From the NCBI GenBank assembly GCA_030849835.1, contig JASAOC010002060.1:1-64000 (forward strand): 64,000 nucleotides of DNA, given 5' to 3'. Made by a program: the position numbers and the translations under genes. This document shows, one piece after another, positions 9,578-19,700 of this stretch. Every line of letters begins with the position of its first letter. The first letter of the stretch is position 1. The notes beneath the pieces were generated by a model. That model saw only the letters and a program-made list of their open reading frames with translations. It did not search any database and was not told where the DNA came from. This DNA comes from Herpetomonas samuelpessoai. Taxonomy: Eukaryota; Euglenozoa; Kinetoplastea; Trypanosomatida; Trypanosomatidae.

Positions 9578-10330
9578 ATGTCAGATCAGCCACCGGCGAA
9601 GAAGCCTCGCCTTTCCAAGTTTGGCTCTGCGCACGCCCGGGGCAAGGCGGCGTCTGACAAGACCAAGAACCACAGCTACGATGCTACGCAGTACCACCAA
9701 AACGCCAACCGCAAAGGCATCCACTCCCTCGTCAAGTTCGATTGTCCCATCTGCCACTGCAAGAACACCGTGTTGGTGGACTTGGACACCAAATCCAGAA
9801 CGGCGACGGTGCGCTGCACCTACTGCCTCTCGCTGAAGCCCCGACCGGCAGAGTTGCCGTACCCATTCACGACGACGTTTACGCCAAAGCTGGAGAACAA
9901 GGCAGACGCGTTTTTTCGATTTAGTGAGAAGTACCGCGCGCTCGTACAGCAACAGCAGCAGCAAGCTCCACAAGCAGCAGGGATGTCACGGGCGGCAGGT
10001 GCAGCTGCCCCGTCCACTACCACCAGCACCAGCGCAGGGCTGGACGGCGGACTGCTTGGTGGGCTTGACGACCTGCTGGCCGCCTCACTCGCTGCGGGTG
10101 GAGAGGACGAGGGGGGAGCCTCTGCGGAGCAAACACCTGAACCGGACGATGCGTCTGACGAACCACCGCCTGCTTCCGATAACAGACATGCAGAAGAGCA
10201 CAGCGCGGAAGAGCACGCGTCCGACAAGGGCAACCTCTCCGAAGGAGAAGAGGAGGGTGGCACGAAGGAGGAGGAAGACCAAGACGAGGACCTCGTCGAC
10301 GACGTGGATGCGTTCTTCAATGACGATTAA
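9578..10330 (+). CDS. Elf1-like transcription elongation factor, copy 2
   Basis: A 250-residue paralogue of the preceding gene. It begins MSDQPPAKKPRLSKFGSAHA, with a likely nuclear signal (AKKPRL). The zinc ribbon is C56-P-I-C59 and C80-T-Y-C83, preceded by LVKFD, and the downstream helix reads KADAFFRFSEKYRAL, closely matching KAVDAFFGFREEL of copy 1. A Gln-rich stretch, an Ala/Thr/Ser linker and a strongly acidic C-terminus (EDQDEDLVDDVDAFFNDD) follow. The ATG at 9578 is chosen over the in-frame one at 9350 because similarity to copy 1 begins only afterwards and the intervening sequence looks like untranslated leader. The pair is an old tandem duplication: outside the zinc ribbon and the following helix the two share little. 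Confidence 0.8.
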   Translation: MSDQPPAKKPRLSKFGSAHARGKAASDKTKNHSYDATQYHQNANRKGIHSLVKFDCPICHCKNTVLVDLDTKSRTATVRCTYCLSLKPRPAELPYPFTTTFTPKLENKADAFFRFSEKYRALVQQQQQQAPQAAGMSRAAGAAAPSTTTSTSAGLDGGLLGGLDDLLAASLAAGGEDEGGASAEQTPEPDDASDEPPPASDNRHAEEHSAEEHASDKGNLSEGEEEGGTKEEEDQDEDLVDDVDAFFNDD

Positions 10331-10742
10331 CACGCCTCAAGTGGAAGGCACCTCGGTAATGAAACAAACAAAGAAGCAAGAGAAGAAAAGAAGAGTGCAT
10401 GAGATGGAGAGCCGTGGCCGCGTGCGAAGTGAGAATAAAACCGTTTCTTCTCCTTGACAAAGGTGCCAAGAGGAGAAGTACCCAGAGTCCCCTCAGAAAA
10501 AATGTTCATGTTTGATTGTGGGCAAATTCCATTCATCCCTCCTCTATGGCTCTCGTTTCTTGACACCAACCTGTTTGCGTTGGCCTCTCTTGCCTTTCGC
10601 ATTAGAAATAGTGGGTCGCCTTTTTGTGTGAAGGTGTCTGTTTTTTTTTTTTGTTTTTTTGTTTTTTGTGGTGCAGAGCCTTTAGGTTTTTACCTTCGCT
10701 TCTGAGAGCGTTTGCTTTTCCCCGGCTCGCATAGATTTATGC
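10331..10742 (+). other. Intergenic region before the editing endonuclease gene
   Basis: A short spacer with purine-rich sequence just after the Elf1-like stop, then T-rich tracts. No gene is evident. Confidence 0.6.
10641..10676 (+). promoter_or_regulatory. Candidate spliced-leader acceptor for the endonuclease gene
   Basis: Long T runs broken only by G lead to GTGCAG, with the AG at 10675-10676, 67 bases before the ATG at 10743. Confidence 0.55.
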
Positions 10743-13622
10743 ATGTCTTTTCTCAAGCTGCAACGAGGTCCACGGCCGCGTGAGGCGGTGCCTGGCCTCA
10801 CGCGATGCGCAATACGCGCGCCAACGTTAACGACTAGCAACCCGCCTTGCCTCGCTTCCCTTACCAACGTCAGGGCAGGAATTCAACCAACACGGCTGTG
10901 GCGTGCTTTGGAAAAGGTGGAAGTTGCACACATGCGCTCGTACCAAGCGACCAAGTCGATACGCAAGGTGGTGGGGGCCTCGGCTTTAACGTCGCCAAAC
11001 GCACACCGTACCACCCCGCACTCGCGGAAGTCCGCCTCACGTGCCACTGCCTTGTACAAACCGTCGTCGTCGTCTTCTTCTCTAGACACCGAAGGGTACC
11101 CTTCCATGGATTACGTTCTCACTGCCGATGACACAGCGGGCCCACCGGCGACCCGGAACAATGGGACAGTAGTAGCACGCAGCCTCGGTGGCTCTCTGGC
11201 CCTTGCTGAGGAATTCTACTTCCGCTCCCACGAGAACAACATGGAGGCACAGGCACTGGCCACTGCTCTTGACAAGGACGGCGATGACGACAACGCAGCA
11301 GACGACGAGAATGACGGAGGCGCCACCAACTCCTCCTCCGGTGCTCGCCGCTTCTCGCGACTCACGTCGCAGCCGTCCAAGCAAGAGTACTACTACTGTG
11401 CCCTCTGTCGCGAGGAAATTGACCCAGCTGTCATGTCGCCGCGGCTGCACATCCTCAGCGACAGCCGTGCCAGCCACACGAACCACAATTGCCGAGAGGT
11501 GGTTCTCGACTCCCTTGCCTTGCTCGGCACGCGGGGTTACCCTGTCGATCACATTGTAGCCGTGTGGGCGGCGACCCTGTACGCGCACGACATGTTTCCG
11601 CGCATTCAGGCGTGGGTGCAGCCGTGGTGGCCGCTGGAGAAGCGCGCCGCCCGTCTGTTTGAGTTGCTGCAGGCCCTCAAGAACGCCAACGTGATTGACC
11701 TGAGCCTCGCCGCCGTTGCCCCAGAGCAGTCTGGGAATGACGCACACCACCACCGACGGCGGTTGGCCTTTGAAAGGATGGAGTACATTGGGGATAATGC
11801 GTGGGGCACGCAGGTGTCGAGCCGCATGATGCTGCTGTTCCCAGACCAGCAGTGGCAGTACAGCGAACGGGTGTACGGGTTCAACTGCTTTCGCGATGCG
11901 GTGGAGATGAATGTGACGAATGAGATTCTCTTTGACTCCCTTCGTCTGGAGCGCCTGTTTCCCGTGACATCACAGGAGCGCCTCGGCTCCGGTAAGCTCA
12001 AGGCAGATATTGTGGAGGCGCTTATCGGGGAGCTGCACTGCGCGTTGTGGAGCTACGCGCCAAAGATCTACGACGATGTCGCGTACGTGGAAGTGAATGG
12101 GGTCCGGGAGGACCAGCTGGTGGCCATCTTGGAGCACTGCCTGACCGAGCTGTACGACCTCGTGATGCTGTACTACTGCCGAGAGCTCAGCTGGAATGCC
12201 ATTCCGCTGGCCAAGGAACTGGCAGCTCGACTGAATTGGCTGCCTGTTCGGCCGCCCGTGAGGCCCCAAAAAGCGTTTGGCCGACGACACGTACCGCCGA
12301 GCGCTGCCACGGCGGCCACGGCGGTCATGGTATCCCCTGCAGTAGCGTTAGTCTCATCCACGTCGCCGTCATCGAGGCTCGATCTGGTGGCCGATGGAGA
12401 AGGTCACAAGCAGGACTTTGTGGTAGCAGACACAGGAGTGAATGCCACCGCAGAAGGGAGTGGTGGTGGTGGTGGTGGCAGTGGTGCCTCCGATCCGCAA
12501 GCGAACAGCGCAGCAGGCGACCGTCAAGGTCAAGCTCTCATGCCGCCCTCCGGTAACGTGTCAGCCACACCTTCGCCACTTGCGAACCTCTCCATCATGT
12601 CCCTTGCAAACCTGCGTATGCTGCCCGCCACTCCTCGCCTCTTCGACGTCGCGACCCCGTACCCCTCTCACGTGCCGAACCCGTTGCGCTGTCTACCGCA
12701 AGAAAGCATCCCAGAGAATACGCGTAGCGCCTACACTGGTCAAGACGTCTTCACAGGTCTGATCGCGAGCTACAAGCAGCTCAACCTTCTCAGCGACGAT
12801 GCGTTCCAGGTGTACGACATTCAAGACGCAGCCACAAACCCACCTCAATGGTACGAAATGATTACGCAGCTGGTGCCTTCGCTGAGCCTCACGGACGAGG
12901 CGGCGGCCTCAACAACGGCAGCACCCTCCCCCGCGCCACCGCTCGATCTCATGGAGAATGTCTACTACACGGATCCGTACTATAACCTCTTCCCTACCCC
13001 ACGGACACGAGCCGCTCTGGACCACGAAACGTCCGCAGCAGCACCGACACAGCCTCCCCGTCAGCCTCGAATGTGGGGACAATTACGCCTGCCAGAGGTC
13101 ACGTCCAGGGTGCCCTTCCCCACAAGGAAGGAATGGCTGGCGTTTCTCGCGGAGTCAACGTATCCCAAGCTCCAGAGCACCCCTCTGAACGCCGACGACG
13201 ACGATGGTGCCTCGGGCGCTGCATCATCAGCCGCCGCAGCGGCGCACATGGCGGACAGCTTCGCGCCGTCGCGCTGGGTGCCCGCAGGGGTGCGGCCGCC
13301 AAGCGCGGGCGTTATCACGGACAAGAACCTCTTTCAGGGCACCTTCGCCTTTCTTGCCCACGACACACCGGATGCCGTGTCGGTGTTCCTCGCCAAGCGT
13401 GAGGCGGTTGCCGCGACGGAGGATGGGGAGAAGCGCCACGAAGCCCTCTCCCGCGATGCAGCGCACGCCAAGGCCTTGAAGGAGGCCGTGGCATACTGGA
13501 CCGAGATCGCAGAACAGCGGCGCGGCTCTGCGGAGGCTGCGACACTGTTCGTGGACTCGCTCACCACACGCTTCCCGAGTAAGGATAATTCAGGGGCACC
13601 AATGGCTGCCATGACACCTTGA
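10743..13622 (+). CDS. RNase III-type RNA-editing endonuclease (KREN/KREPB family)
   Basis: A 959-residue protein. The Arg-rich, acid-poor N-terminus (MSFLKLQRGPRPREAV...) looks like a mitochondrial targeting peptide. A C2H2 U1-like zinc finger lies at about 220-251 (CALC ... HTNHNC), then an RNase III domain with signature ERMEYIGD at 344-351 and a second block D422-I-V-E425. These align with the E41, D45, D114 and E117 metal-binding residues of bacterial RNase III, and the spacing (71 versus 69 residues) is normal. Zinc finger plus RNase III is the layout of the kinetoplastid editosome endonucleases KREN1-3 and of their inactive KREPB relatives; complete acidic residues favour an active KREN that cleaves mitochondrial pre-mRNA at guide-RNA-specified sites. 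A clear dsRNA-binding motif is not visible. The Ala/Ser/Gly-rich C-terminal half is long for the family. Which KREN it is cannot be told here. Confidence 0.75.
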   Translation: MSFLKLQRGPRPREAVPGLTRCAIRAPTLTTSNPPCLASLTNVRAGIQPTRLWRALEKVEVAHMRSYQATKSIRKVVGASALTSPNAHRTTPHSRKSASRATALYKPSSSSSSLDTEGYPSMDYVLTADDTAGPPATRNNGTVVARSLGGSLALAEEFYFRSHENNMEAQALATALDKDGDDDNAADDENDGGATNSSSGARRFSRLTSQPSKQEYYYCALCREEIDPAVMSPRLHILSDSRASHTNHNCREVVLDSLALLGTRGYPVDHIVAVWAATLYAHDMFPRIQAWVQPWWPLEKRAARLFELLQALKNANVIDLSLAAVAPEQSGNDAHHHRRRLAFERMEYIGDNAWGTQVSSRMMLLFPDQQWQYSERVYGFNCFRDAVEMNVTNEILFDSLRLERLFPVTSQERLGSGKLKADIVEALIGELHCALWSYAPKIYDDVAYVEVNGVREDQLVAILEHCLTELYDLVMLYYCRELSWNAIPLAKELAARLNWLPVRPPVRPQKAFGRRHVPPSAATAATAVMVSPAVALVSSTSPSSRLDLVADGEGHKQDFVVADTGVNATAEGSGGGGGGSGASDPQANSAAGDRQGQALMPPSGNVSATPSPLANLSIMSLANLRMLPATPRLFDVATPYPSHVPNPLRCLPQESIPENTRSAYTGQDVFTGLIASYKQLNLLSDDAFQVYDIQDAATNPPQWYEMITQLVPSLSLTDEAAASTTAAPSPAPPLDLMENVYYTDPYYNLFPTPRTRAALDHETSAAAPTQPPRQPRMWGQLRLPEVTSRVPFPTRKEWLAFLAESTYPKLQSTPLNADDDDGASGAASSAAAAAHMADSFAPSRWVPAGVRPPSAGVITDKNLFQGTFAFLAHDTPDAVSVFLAKREAVAATEDGEKRHEALSRDAAHAKALKEAVAYWTEIAEQRRGSAEAATLFVDSLTTRFPSKDNSGAPMAAMTP

Positions 13623-14205
13623 AGAGGGGTAGCTGCTTTCTCTTTTTTTTTTCGGTTGACAGTCCTTTTCTTTCTTTTGCCCCTTTTCAACAAATGGGGA
13701 AACGCACGATGGGTTGCTCAGCTTGTCTTGCTTCCCTCGAACCTTCACAGATCCCATCGACTATAACTGACCCCGAAGCAACCAAGCGCGTCCCATTAGA
13801 CTGCCTCCGCCGTGAAGATGCAAAATGTGCTGCTGACCTGAGCATGTCATGGAAACCATTGCTCGAGCTGATGAGCCATCGTTCATGAGTTTGTTACACC
13901 CGTTGATGGGAGGAAAGCCGTACGCGCTTTCATCACCGGACGCATGTGTCGACCGTCTGAGTAAGCACAACATTCTTTTCTTGCGATGAGACCTTTCATT
14001 TATTTTCTACTCCTTTCTTACCCTTCCTCTCTGATGTGTCACACGTACACATGCACACACGATAAATAACGCATTTCGATCGGACAGCAGAAGCGTGACC
14101 TCTCTCACACGCCAGCGAACGACGCAGTACCCTGCTTACTCCAGGCCAAGGACAATCAGGACTGCTTTTGCAACCAAGCGTTAAGCGTTGAGCCGAACTT
14201 GTGGA

Positions 14206-14236
<31 letters not shown>

Positions 14237-14281
14237 TGGAAAACAAAAAGGCGTATATTAAAAAAAAAAAACAATAATAAC
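13623..14281 (+). other. Intergenic region with AC repeat
   Basis: Contains T/C-rich stretches near 13640-13690 and 13970-14035, an (AC)n repeat close to the next start and an A11 run just before it. The frame of the next gene continues upstream through the AC repeat to a TTG, which would encode a His-Thr repeat and is very unlikely to be translated. Confidence 0.6.
14206..14232. repeat. (AC)n microsatellite
   Basis: About thirteen AC units, 50 bases upstream of the ATG at 14282, presumably in the 5' UTR. Confidence 0.9.
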
Positions 14282-15691
14282 ATGTCAGGGGGAAAGAAAA
14301 AAGGCTCAAACAGCAAGAATTCAGCAGGCGGCGGTGGAGACGGTGACGTTGTGGAGCTAGAGCCGGCCGGCATCTATTTCACCTTCTCCCGCATTCGGCC
14401 CTGCTACTCCTGCGGCCGCACCATTCAAAGCACCATAGACCAGTTTCTCCGTCACGAGCTGACGCCACGTGACCTACCCCTGCTCTGCGTCTTCACAGAT
14501 GGTATGCACTATTACAGCCAAAACAACCGGAGACTTTACACGTACAAGAAGCTGCAGGAAATGGGAGAGCTCACGACGGTACCCGTGCGCCTTCGCCCGT
14601 TGCCAAACACACGACGCATGGCGCAGAAATACTCTCCCGAAAAGTGCTCCTTGTCCGCGACGTTGATGGGTGGTGGGTCGGGCGGTCCCTCCCGTGGGGA
14701 GAATCGAGAGGAAAGCAACCGCAACAGCGGCCCCAGCAGCGAGGATAGCGAGAGCGACACGGACCATGCAGAGGATGCGGCTTCATCGTGTGAATCGAGG
14801 AGCCGCACCACAGTCACAACACCTGCATCGGGCCTTGGACACGGCAGCAAGAGTCAAGGGTTAGAAGAAGAAGAAGACCCGGCTCGCGAAGGTGTGTCTG
14901 GGTGGGGTGACGTCGAGGCGTTCCGGAAGGCTGCGGCGAGGCTGGATGCTCAGCGTGAAAGGCTCCAACAGGCACAGAAGGGCCTCCGACACGCGGAGGG
15001 CTATCGGTTTGGTCGAGTGGATTCCTTGGTCTCGGAGGGAAACATTCCGCGCGCAGGTGACGGCTTCACAGAGCTTGCGGATCCCTCCACTCTACCGACG
15101 ACCATAAAGGGACTTCGCCTCAATGACGACGCCGACAAGGCGTTCCATGACACCGATGACGACGACGTCAATGACGCTGACCGTAACGGCGGAGGAAGGC
15201 ACCAGGGAATCAACGGGAAAAAGAAGAAGAGGAAAGGAAAGCGAGGCGTCTCTCCGGAAGAGTCCCCATCGAGCACACCGCTTCCCAAGCATCACGATAC
15301 CATGACTGAAACGATGGGTAGTGATGAGCCACTGGGCGGTTCCTCTGGCCACGTGGAACAATCTCCCGCTCCGCTCAGCAAAGCACAACGACGGAAGCAA
15401 CAGCAGCAACGTCTTTCACAGCCGCACACTCGAGCTGACAGGGAAACCGATGAAGAGGGAGACGCTGCGACGCGCAACGAGGACGTGCGCGCGCCACCGA
15501 AAATGGCGAAGCAGCCGGCCTGTGCTGCACAGGGCAAGGGGAAAAGAGCGAAAAAGAAAGGAGCTGCCCGTCGGCGGGTGCCCTCCTCTTCTTCGTCGTC
15601 GTCGTCGTCACATTCCACCTCGTCTACAGGTGGTCGCGGTGGCGCCACGAACTCGTTGGAAGAAGAACTTCGGGCCCTGGGCCTCCAGTGA
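14282..15691 (+). CDS. Conserved-looking hypothetical protein with RIRP / NNRRLYTYK module
   Basis: A 469-residue protein with one compact N-terminal module (about 30-120) followed by a long disordered tail. The module contains YFTFSRIRPCYSCGRTI near 31-47, a LPLLCVF strand near 65 and NNRRLYTYKKL near 81. The pairing of a RIRP-type loop with NNRRLY is reminiscent of the ParB/sulfiredoxin-like fold and of small uncharacterised eukaryotic proteins that share this pattern; this is a resemblance, not an assignment. The tail is acidic and Ser-rich, then Lys-rich (KKKKRKGKRG, KGKRAKKKGAARRR), suggesting nucleic-acid contact or nuclear location. The start is the ATG at 14282; upstream in-frame sequence is microsatellite. 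Function unknown. Confidence 0.75.
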   Translation: MSGGKKKGSNSKNSAGGGGDGDVVELEPAGIYFTFSRIRPCYSCGRTIQSTIDQFLRHELTPRDLPLLCVFTDGMHYYSQNNRRLYTYKKLQEMGELTTVPVRLRPLPNTRRMAQKYSPEKCSLSATLMGGGSGGPSRGENREESNRNSGPSSEDSESDTDHAEDAASSCESRSRTTVTTPASGLGHGSKSQGLEEEEDPAREGVSGWGDVEAFRKAAARLDAQRERLQQAQKGLRHAEGYRFGRVDSLVSEGNIPRAGDGFTELADPSTLPTTIKGLRLNDDADKAFHDTDDDDVNDADRNGGGRHQGINGKKKKRKGKRGVSPEESPSSTPLPKHHDTMTETMGSDEPLGGSSGHVEQSPAPLSKAQRRKQQQQRLSQPHTRADRETDEEGDAATRNEDVRAPPKMAKQPACAAQGKGKRAKKKGAARRRVPSSSSSSSSSHSTSSTGGRGGATNSLEEELRALGLQ

Positions 15692-16736
15692 GGCGTACAT
15701 CTGTATGTGTGCGTGTTTGGCACGTCTGTCTCTTCACATCGCTGTCGCTTCCACTTCTCTCTCTTTCCTCCATCATGGGCTGTCCGCAGGTACATTCACA
15801 CCTCCTTTTTTTAATTGTAAAGTGGCGATTAGCATTGAGAAAAGCGATATCCGACACGTTGCCAAGCACAACGCAAAAAGAATTCAAGTGGGTTCTCGCT
15901 CTGCGAGCGGACAGGCACTTACAACCACGGAGACATCGATGCGCAAGAACGGAACCACTTTCAGAAGATGATGTTTCGTGTTATCAGTGCACGCGGAAAT
16001 TGATCCTTCTTCACAACAGCACGTCTTGTTTGACATCGAATGATTCTCTCTCACTTTCTCTTACCTTTGCGCTTCGATTTCGTCCTCCTTATGTCTCTCT
16101 AAATACAGGCACTCTTCTGGAAAGGACATCAAAAAGAAGAAGAAAAAAAGGCAATCAACGCACTTTTCTTTTTTATCCCTTGAATAACGAGTCAACATCG
16201 CTTTCTTTGTTGGCATCACGCTTTCTCCTTCTCTCCTTCTTTTTTTCCTCGCTGGCATCATACAGTTACTCCCCGCCACCTCATATCTTGGCGAGCGGTC
16301 AGATCTTTAAGCAAACTAAGGGGAAAAAAGGGATACTTCCCCGCAGCAGCGCCTCTGCTGAGCCTACGCGAGAAACCACCCTGAGCTCTCGGACCGCTGT
16401 TATATATCTATCTGTATCCCTTCCTCATTTCCTTTCCTTTGCTAACCCCCTAAACGGCATTAAAGAACGCCAAGTGTTTATCTTCTCCGCACAAACTCGT
16501 TGTCTTTCACCCTTTTTTTGTTTCTCTTCACTGTTATCTGTTATTAGTTTCCACGTTATTACTTTCTTTCTTTCTTTTTTTGTTATTCCATCACACGATA
16601 CTTTCTTTTCCTTTTATTACTTATCATTTTCAATTTCTGCTGCTTCGCAAATTTACTCAAAACGTAACTGCAATAGCCACACACATCTGGCAAGGGAAGC
16701 AACAATAACAAAGAAAAAAAAAGTGCCACACCAGCA
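15692..16736 (+). other. Intergenic region upstream of the PARP gene
   Basis: About 1 kb of T/C-rich sequence with several T runs, including a CTTT repeat near 16560-16580. An open frame spanning 15688-16869 has no ATG at its head and is rich in Ser, Leu and Phe from pyrimidine tracts; it is not supported as a gene. Presumably 3' UTR, acceptor region and 5' UTR. Confidence 0.55.
16557..16676 (+). promoter_or_regulatory. Candidate spliced-leader acceptor region for the PARP gene
   Basis: T/C-rich blocks at 16557-16645 are followed by CAATAG, with the AG at 16675-16676, 61 bases before the ATG at 16737. The tract is separated from the AG by an A-rich stretch, so the site is less certain than others. 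Confidence 0.35.
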
Positions 16737-19700
16737 ATGGGCAACTCCATCTCCACAGACGCCTCCTGGTCACTCGGCTCCGCTGTGGACGCTCGTTACT
16801 CGGATGGGCAAGTCTTGGAGCTCTGCGGGGCTTCCCATCGGGTGGAAGCGGCCTACCAACGATGGTTAAACAGACAGCAAAGCACACTGTCTCAGGCACA
16901 ACACACAAGAGGGAAGGCTCCGTCCGCTGGTAAACCTCCCCTGGCGGCTCACCCCTCACCGGATAGCACTGTTCTCCTCGACTTCTCTATTATTGGCTTT
17001 TCAGCGACACCAAAAGATGCGTCGCCGGCGAGCTCGCTCACAGGTGATGGGGTAGCGTTGCAGCTCCTCATTGATTTTGAGCGCATGTCCGGCCAGCTCG
17101 TGCTCCCCATGCCCTTCGCCACCAGCGACGCCCAGTTGCGCGCGGCTGTCACGACCAATGACATGAGCAACGGCAAGGTGACGGCGAGTAGCGTTACCAC
17201 GGCCCCCGTCATGTCTGAAGCCGCCACGATAACCATGGCACCCACTGCAAGCGTGCCGTCCTGTCTCCCCATGGGCCGGCAGCCTCCACGCTTCCTCCTG
17301 CGCAACGGAGTCCCTCCTGCCATCCCCGCCGACCTGCAGCTGCCCATGCGGCACTATCGCGGTTTGGCGTGGTGGCTCTGGTTCGGCCGTGGTTCCTTTC
17401 GGGATTACAGCCGCGGTCAGCGCGCTCGATTGGAGCAGCACTATCAGGCCTACCTCGGCGCCAAGGACCGCTACCACCTGTGTCAGGCAGACCCAAAGGC
17501 CACCACCGATGAACTCTCCGCACGCCTCGCCCACCTTAACCAAACGCGCACCGTGACACTGCAGATGCAGAAGCACACGTACCACTTCAACTTTGAAGCC
17601 ATGACGCAGCGCAGCGCGCGGACCAACCGTGTGCGTCCGATCCGGCGTCTGGATCACCGTCACCAGCCACCCTCGCGCCGACCTCATGCCTCGCAGCAGC
17701 ACCCCGTCTCCACCCGCGAGGGCGATCTGGTCGTGCTGGCGTCACTCGGCGACGGCGACATGGTGCCGCTGTGGAAGTGGGAGAACAGCAAAGGGCGGGC
17801 CACCTTTGAGCCCTACACACCCACCCTCTGCGCAGAGATCGAGCGGCTCTATCAGCGTGTCCTGGCGGATGTTGACGCGTTCCGCAAAGAGCACGGGGAC
17901 GGTGCTGCGGTGGACCCCAAGCTGTACCAGCGAACGCTGCGCATGCTTCCGAGGGCGGGCGCGCGCCGCCGAATGCGGTTTACCTTTATCTTTGAGAATC
18001 CACAGCGCTTTCAGCAAGTCAACCCCCGCTCCCTCCTCGCTCGGACCATTGTGCGCACCCTTGTTCCACGCACCGCCATGCTGCAGCTCATCCAAGTCTT
18101 TGCCGCTGCCAAACCGAATACGACCGCAGGCACCACAACCACGGCAGAGTCTGCTCCCTCCGAGCTGCCACTACTTCCTGCAACGGCAACGAACGACACA
18201 GGAAACCTGCAGAACAACACAGACGCGAGGGAGACCGCATCAGACGGCGAGCACGGAAAGGAAGTGATCGCAAAGGCCCTTGGACTGTCAGAGCAATCTG
18301 TGACCTCGCGCAACCGCATCGCCTCCGCGTGGGGCTGCGAACCGACTCTCTTGGAAACCATGCAAAGCAAACCAGGCACCACAGTGAATCCCTCCACAAC
18401 GGTGGTGCCTCCTTCTCCAACGATCGCTCCCACTACACCGAGCTCTGCTGCGGAAGCCACCGTCACCACGACAGCAGCGCCGACAACGGAGCGTGTGCGA
18501 TGGCAGTACGGCAACAGCCACGGTCGGGCTTGGCGCGACATGCGTCCTACTGACAACCGCGTCGTGGAGGACCTTTACAAAGCGCACACCGAGGCTAAAC
18601 ATAAATTGTTGGCGGGAGACTGGACAAGCAAACCCACGGAAGGCGCTGCCCACACCGGGACGATGACGACGGCTGGTCAGGCAACGCCGCCGTTGCCCAA
18701 AGCGGTCCAGAAGGGGGTTCGATGCGGACGTCAGCATTACACGCTCAACTTTGATGCCATGACACAGCTGAACGAAACGACAGGGAAAACCCGGCCCCTG
18801 CGTCGCAAGGTCGCTGCACCACCTGACAGTGCCGAGAAGATGCCTGTGGCCCCCGTGACAACGGCAACGGTCGATGTAGCCGCCACGCAAGCGGACGAGG
18901 GGGCGAACACGCAGGCGCTGGTAGACGTCCCGGCGGATTCACGTGCCGTTGCAGAACGGGAAAACGTTGGTCCGTTGCCTGAGGAGGACAAAGGTCCGCG
19001 AGGGGACGGCAGCACGTACCTTGGTCGAGGCCGCGTCGATCCCCGCGCAGGGGCCGACCTGTGTGCCCGTTGCGTGGTCATGACGGGCCCCGCAACTGAT
19101 GTTGGTGGTGGCGCTGGTGCTGCTCCTGCCGCCCCCTACATGTGCATGCTGAACAAGGCAGATATCAAGGCCAACAACAACAAGTTCTATTTTATACAGC
19201 TCCTGCAGGCCAAGGGGAGGACAGACGAGTACCACCTGCACACGCGTTGGGGTCGGGTGGGGCACAGCGGCAGCGTCAAGTCGACACGCTTTTCCTGCGC
19301 AGAGGACGCTGTCCGGGCGTTTGAGCGGACCTTCTCCTCCAAGACGGGAAATCGATGGACAGACGGAAAGAACTTCAAGCTCCACCCCGGGATGTACATG
19401 CTCATGCGCATCGACAACCGCACCGACGAGGAGCGTGATGCGGAAGATGGGCCTGTGGATCAGGAGCAGTTGAAGAAGATCACGGCAGCGGCCGAGGGTC
19501 GGGTGGCGCTCAAGACACCACAGGTCATAGAACTTCCTTCCCAGCTTCCCCCACTCGTGCGCAGCCTCATGACCTACCTCACCGACCGCCGGGACATGAA
19601 CAGCATGATGTCAGGTGACTTTTCCCTCGACGTCAAGCGCATGCCCCTTGGACGCATCACCAAGGACCAGATCAAGGACGCCTTCGCGGTGCTCACAAAG

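Noticed and set aside
14201-14281. His-Thr repeat extension upstream of the RIRP-module protein
   Set aside because: Translation of the AC microsatellite from a TTG codon; not plausible as protein.
15688-16869. 393-residue plus-strand open frame before the PARP gene
   Set aside because: No ATG at its head, overlaps the PARP start in another frame, and is mostly Ser/Leu/Phe from pyrimidine tracts.
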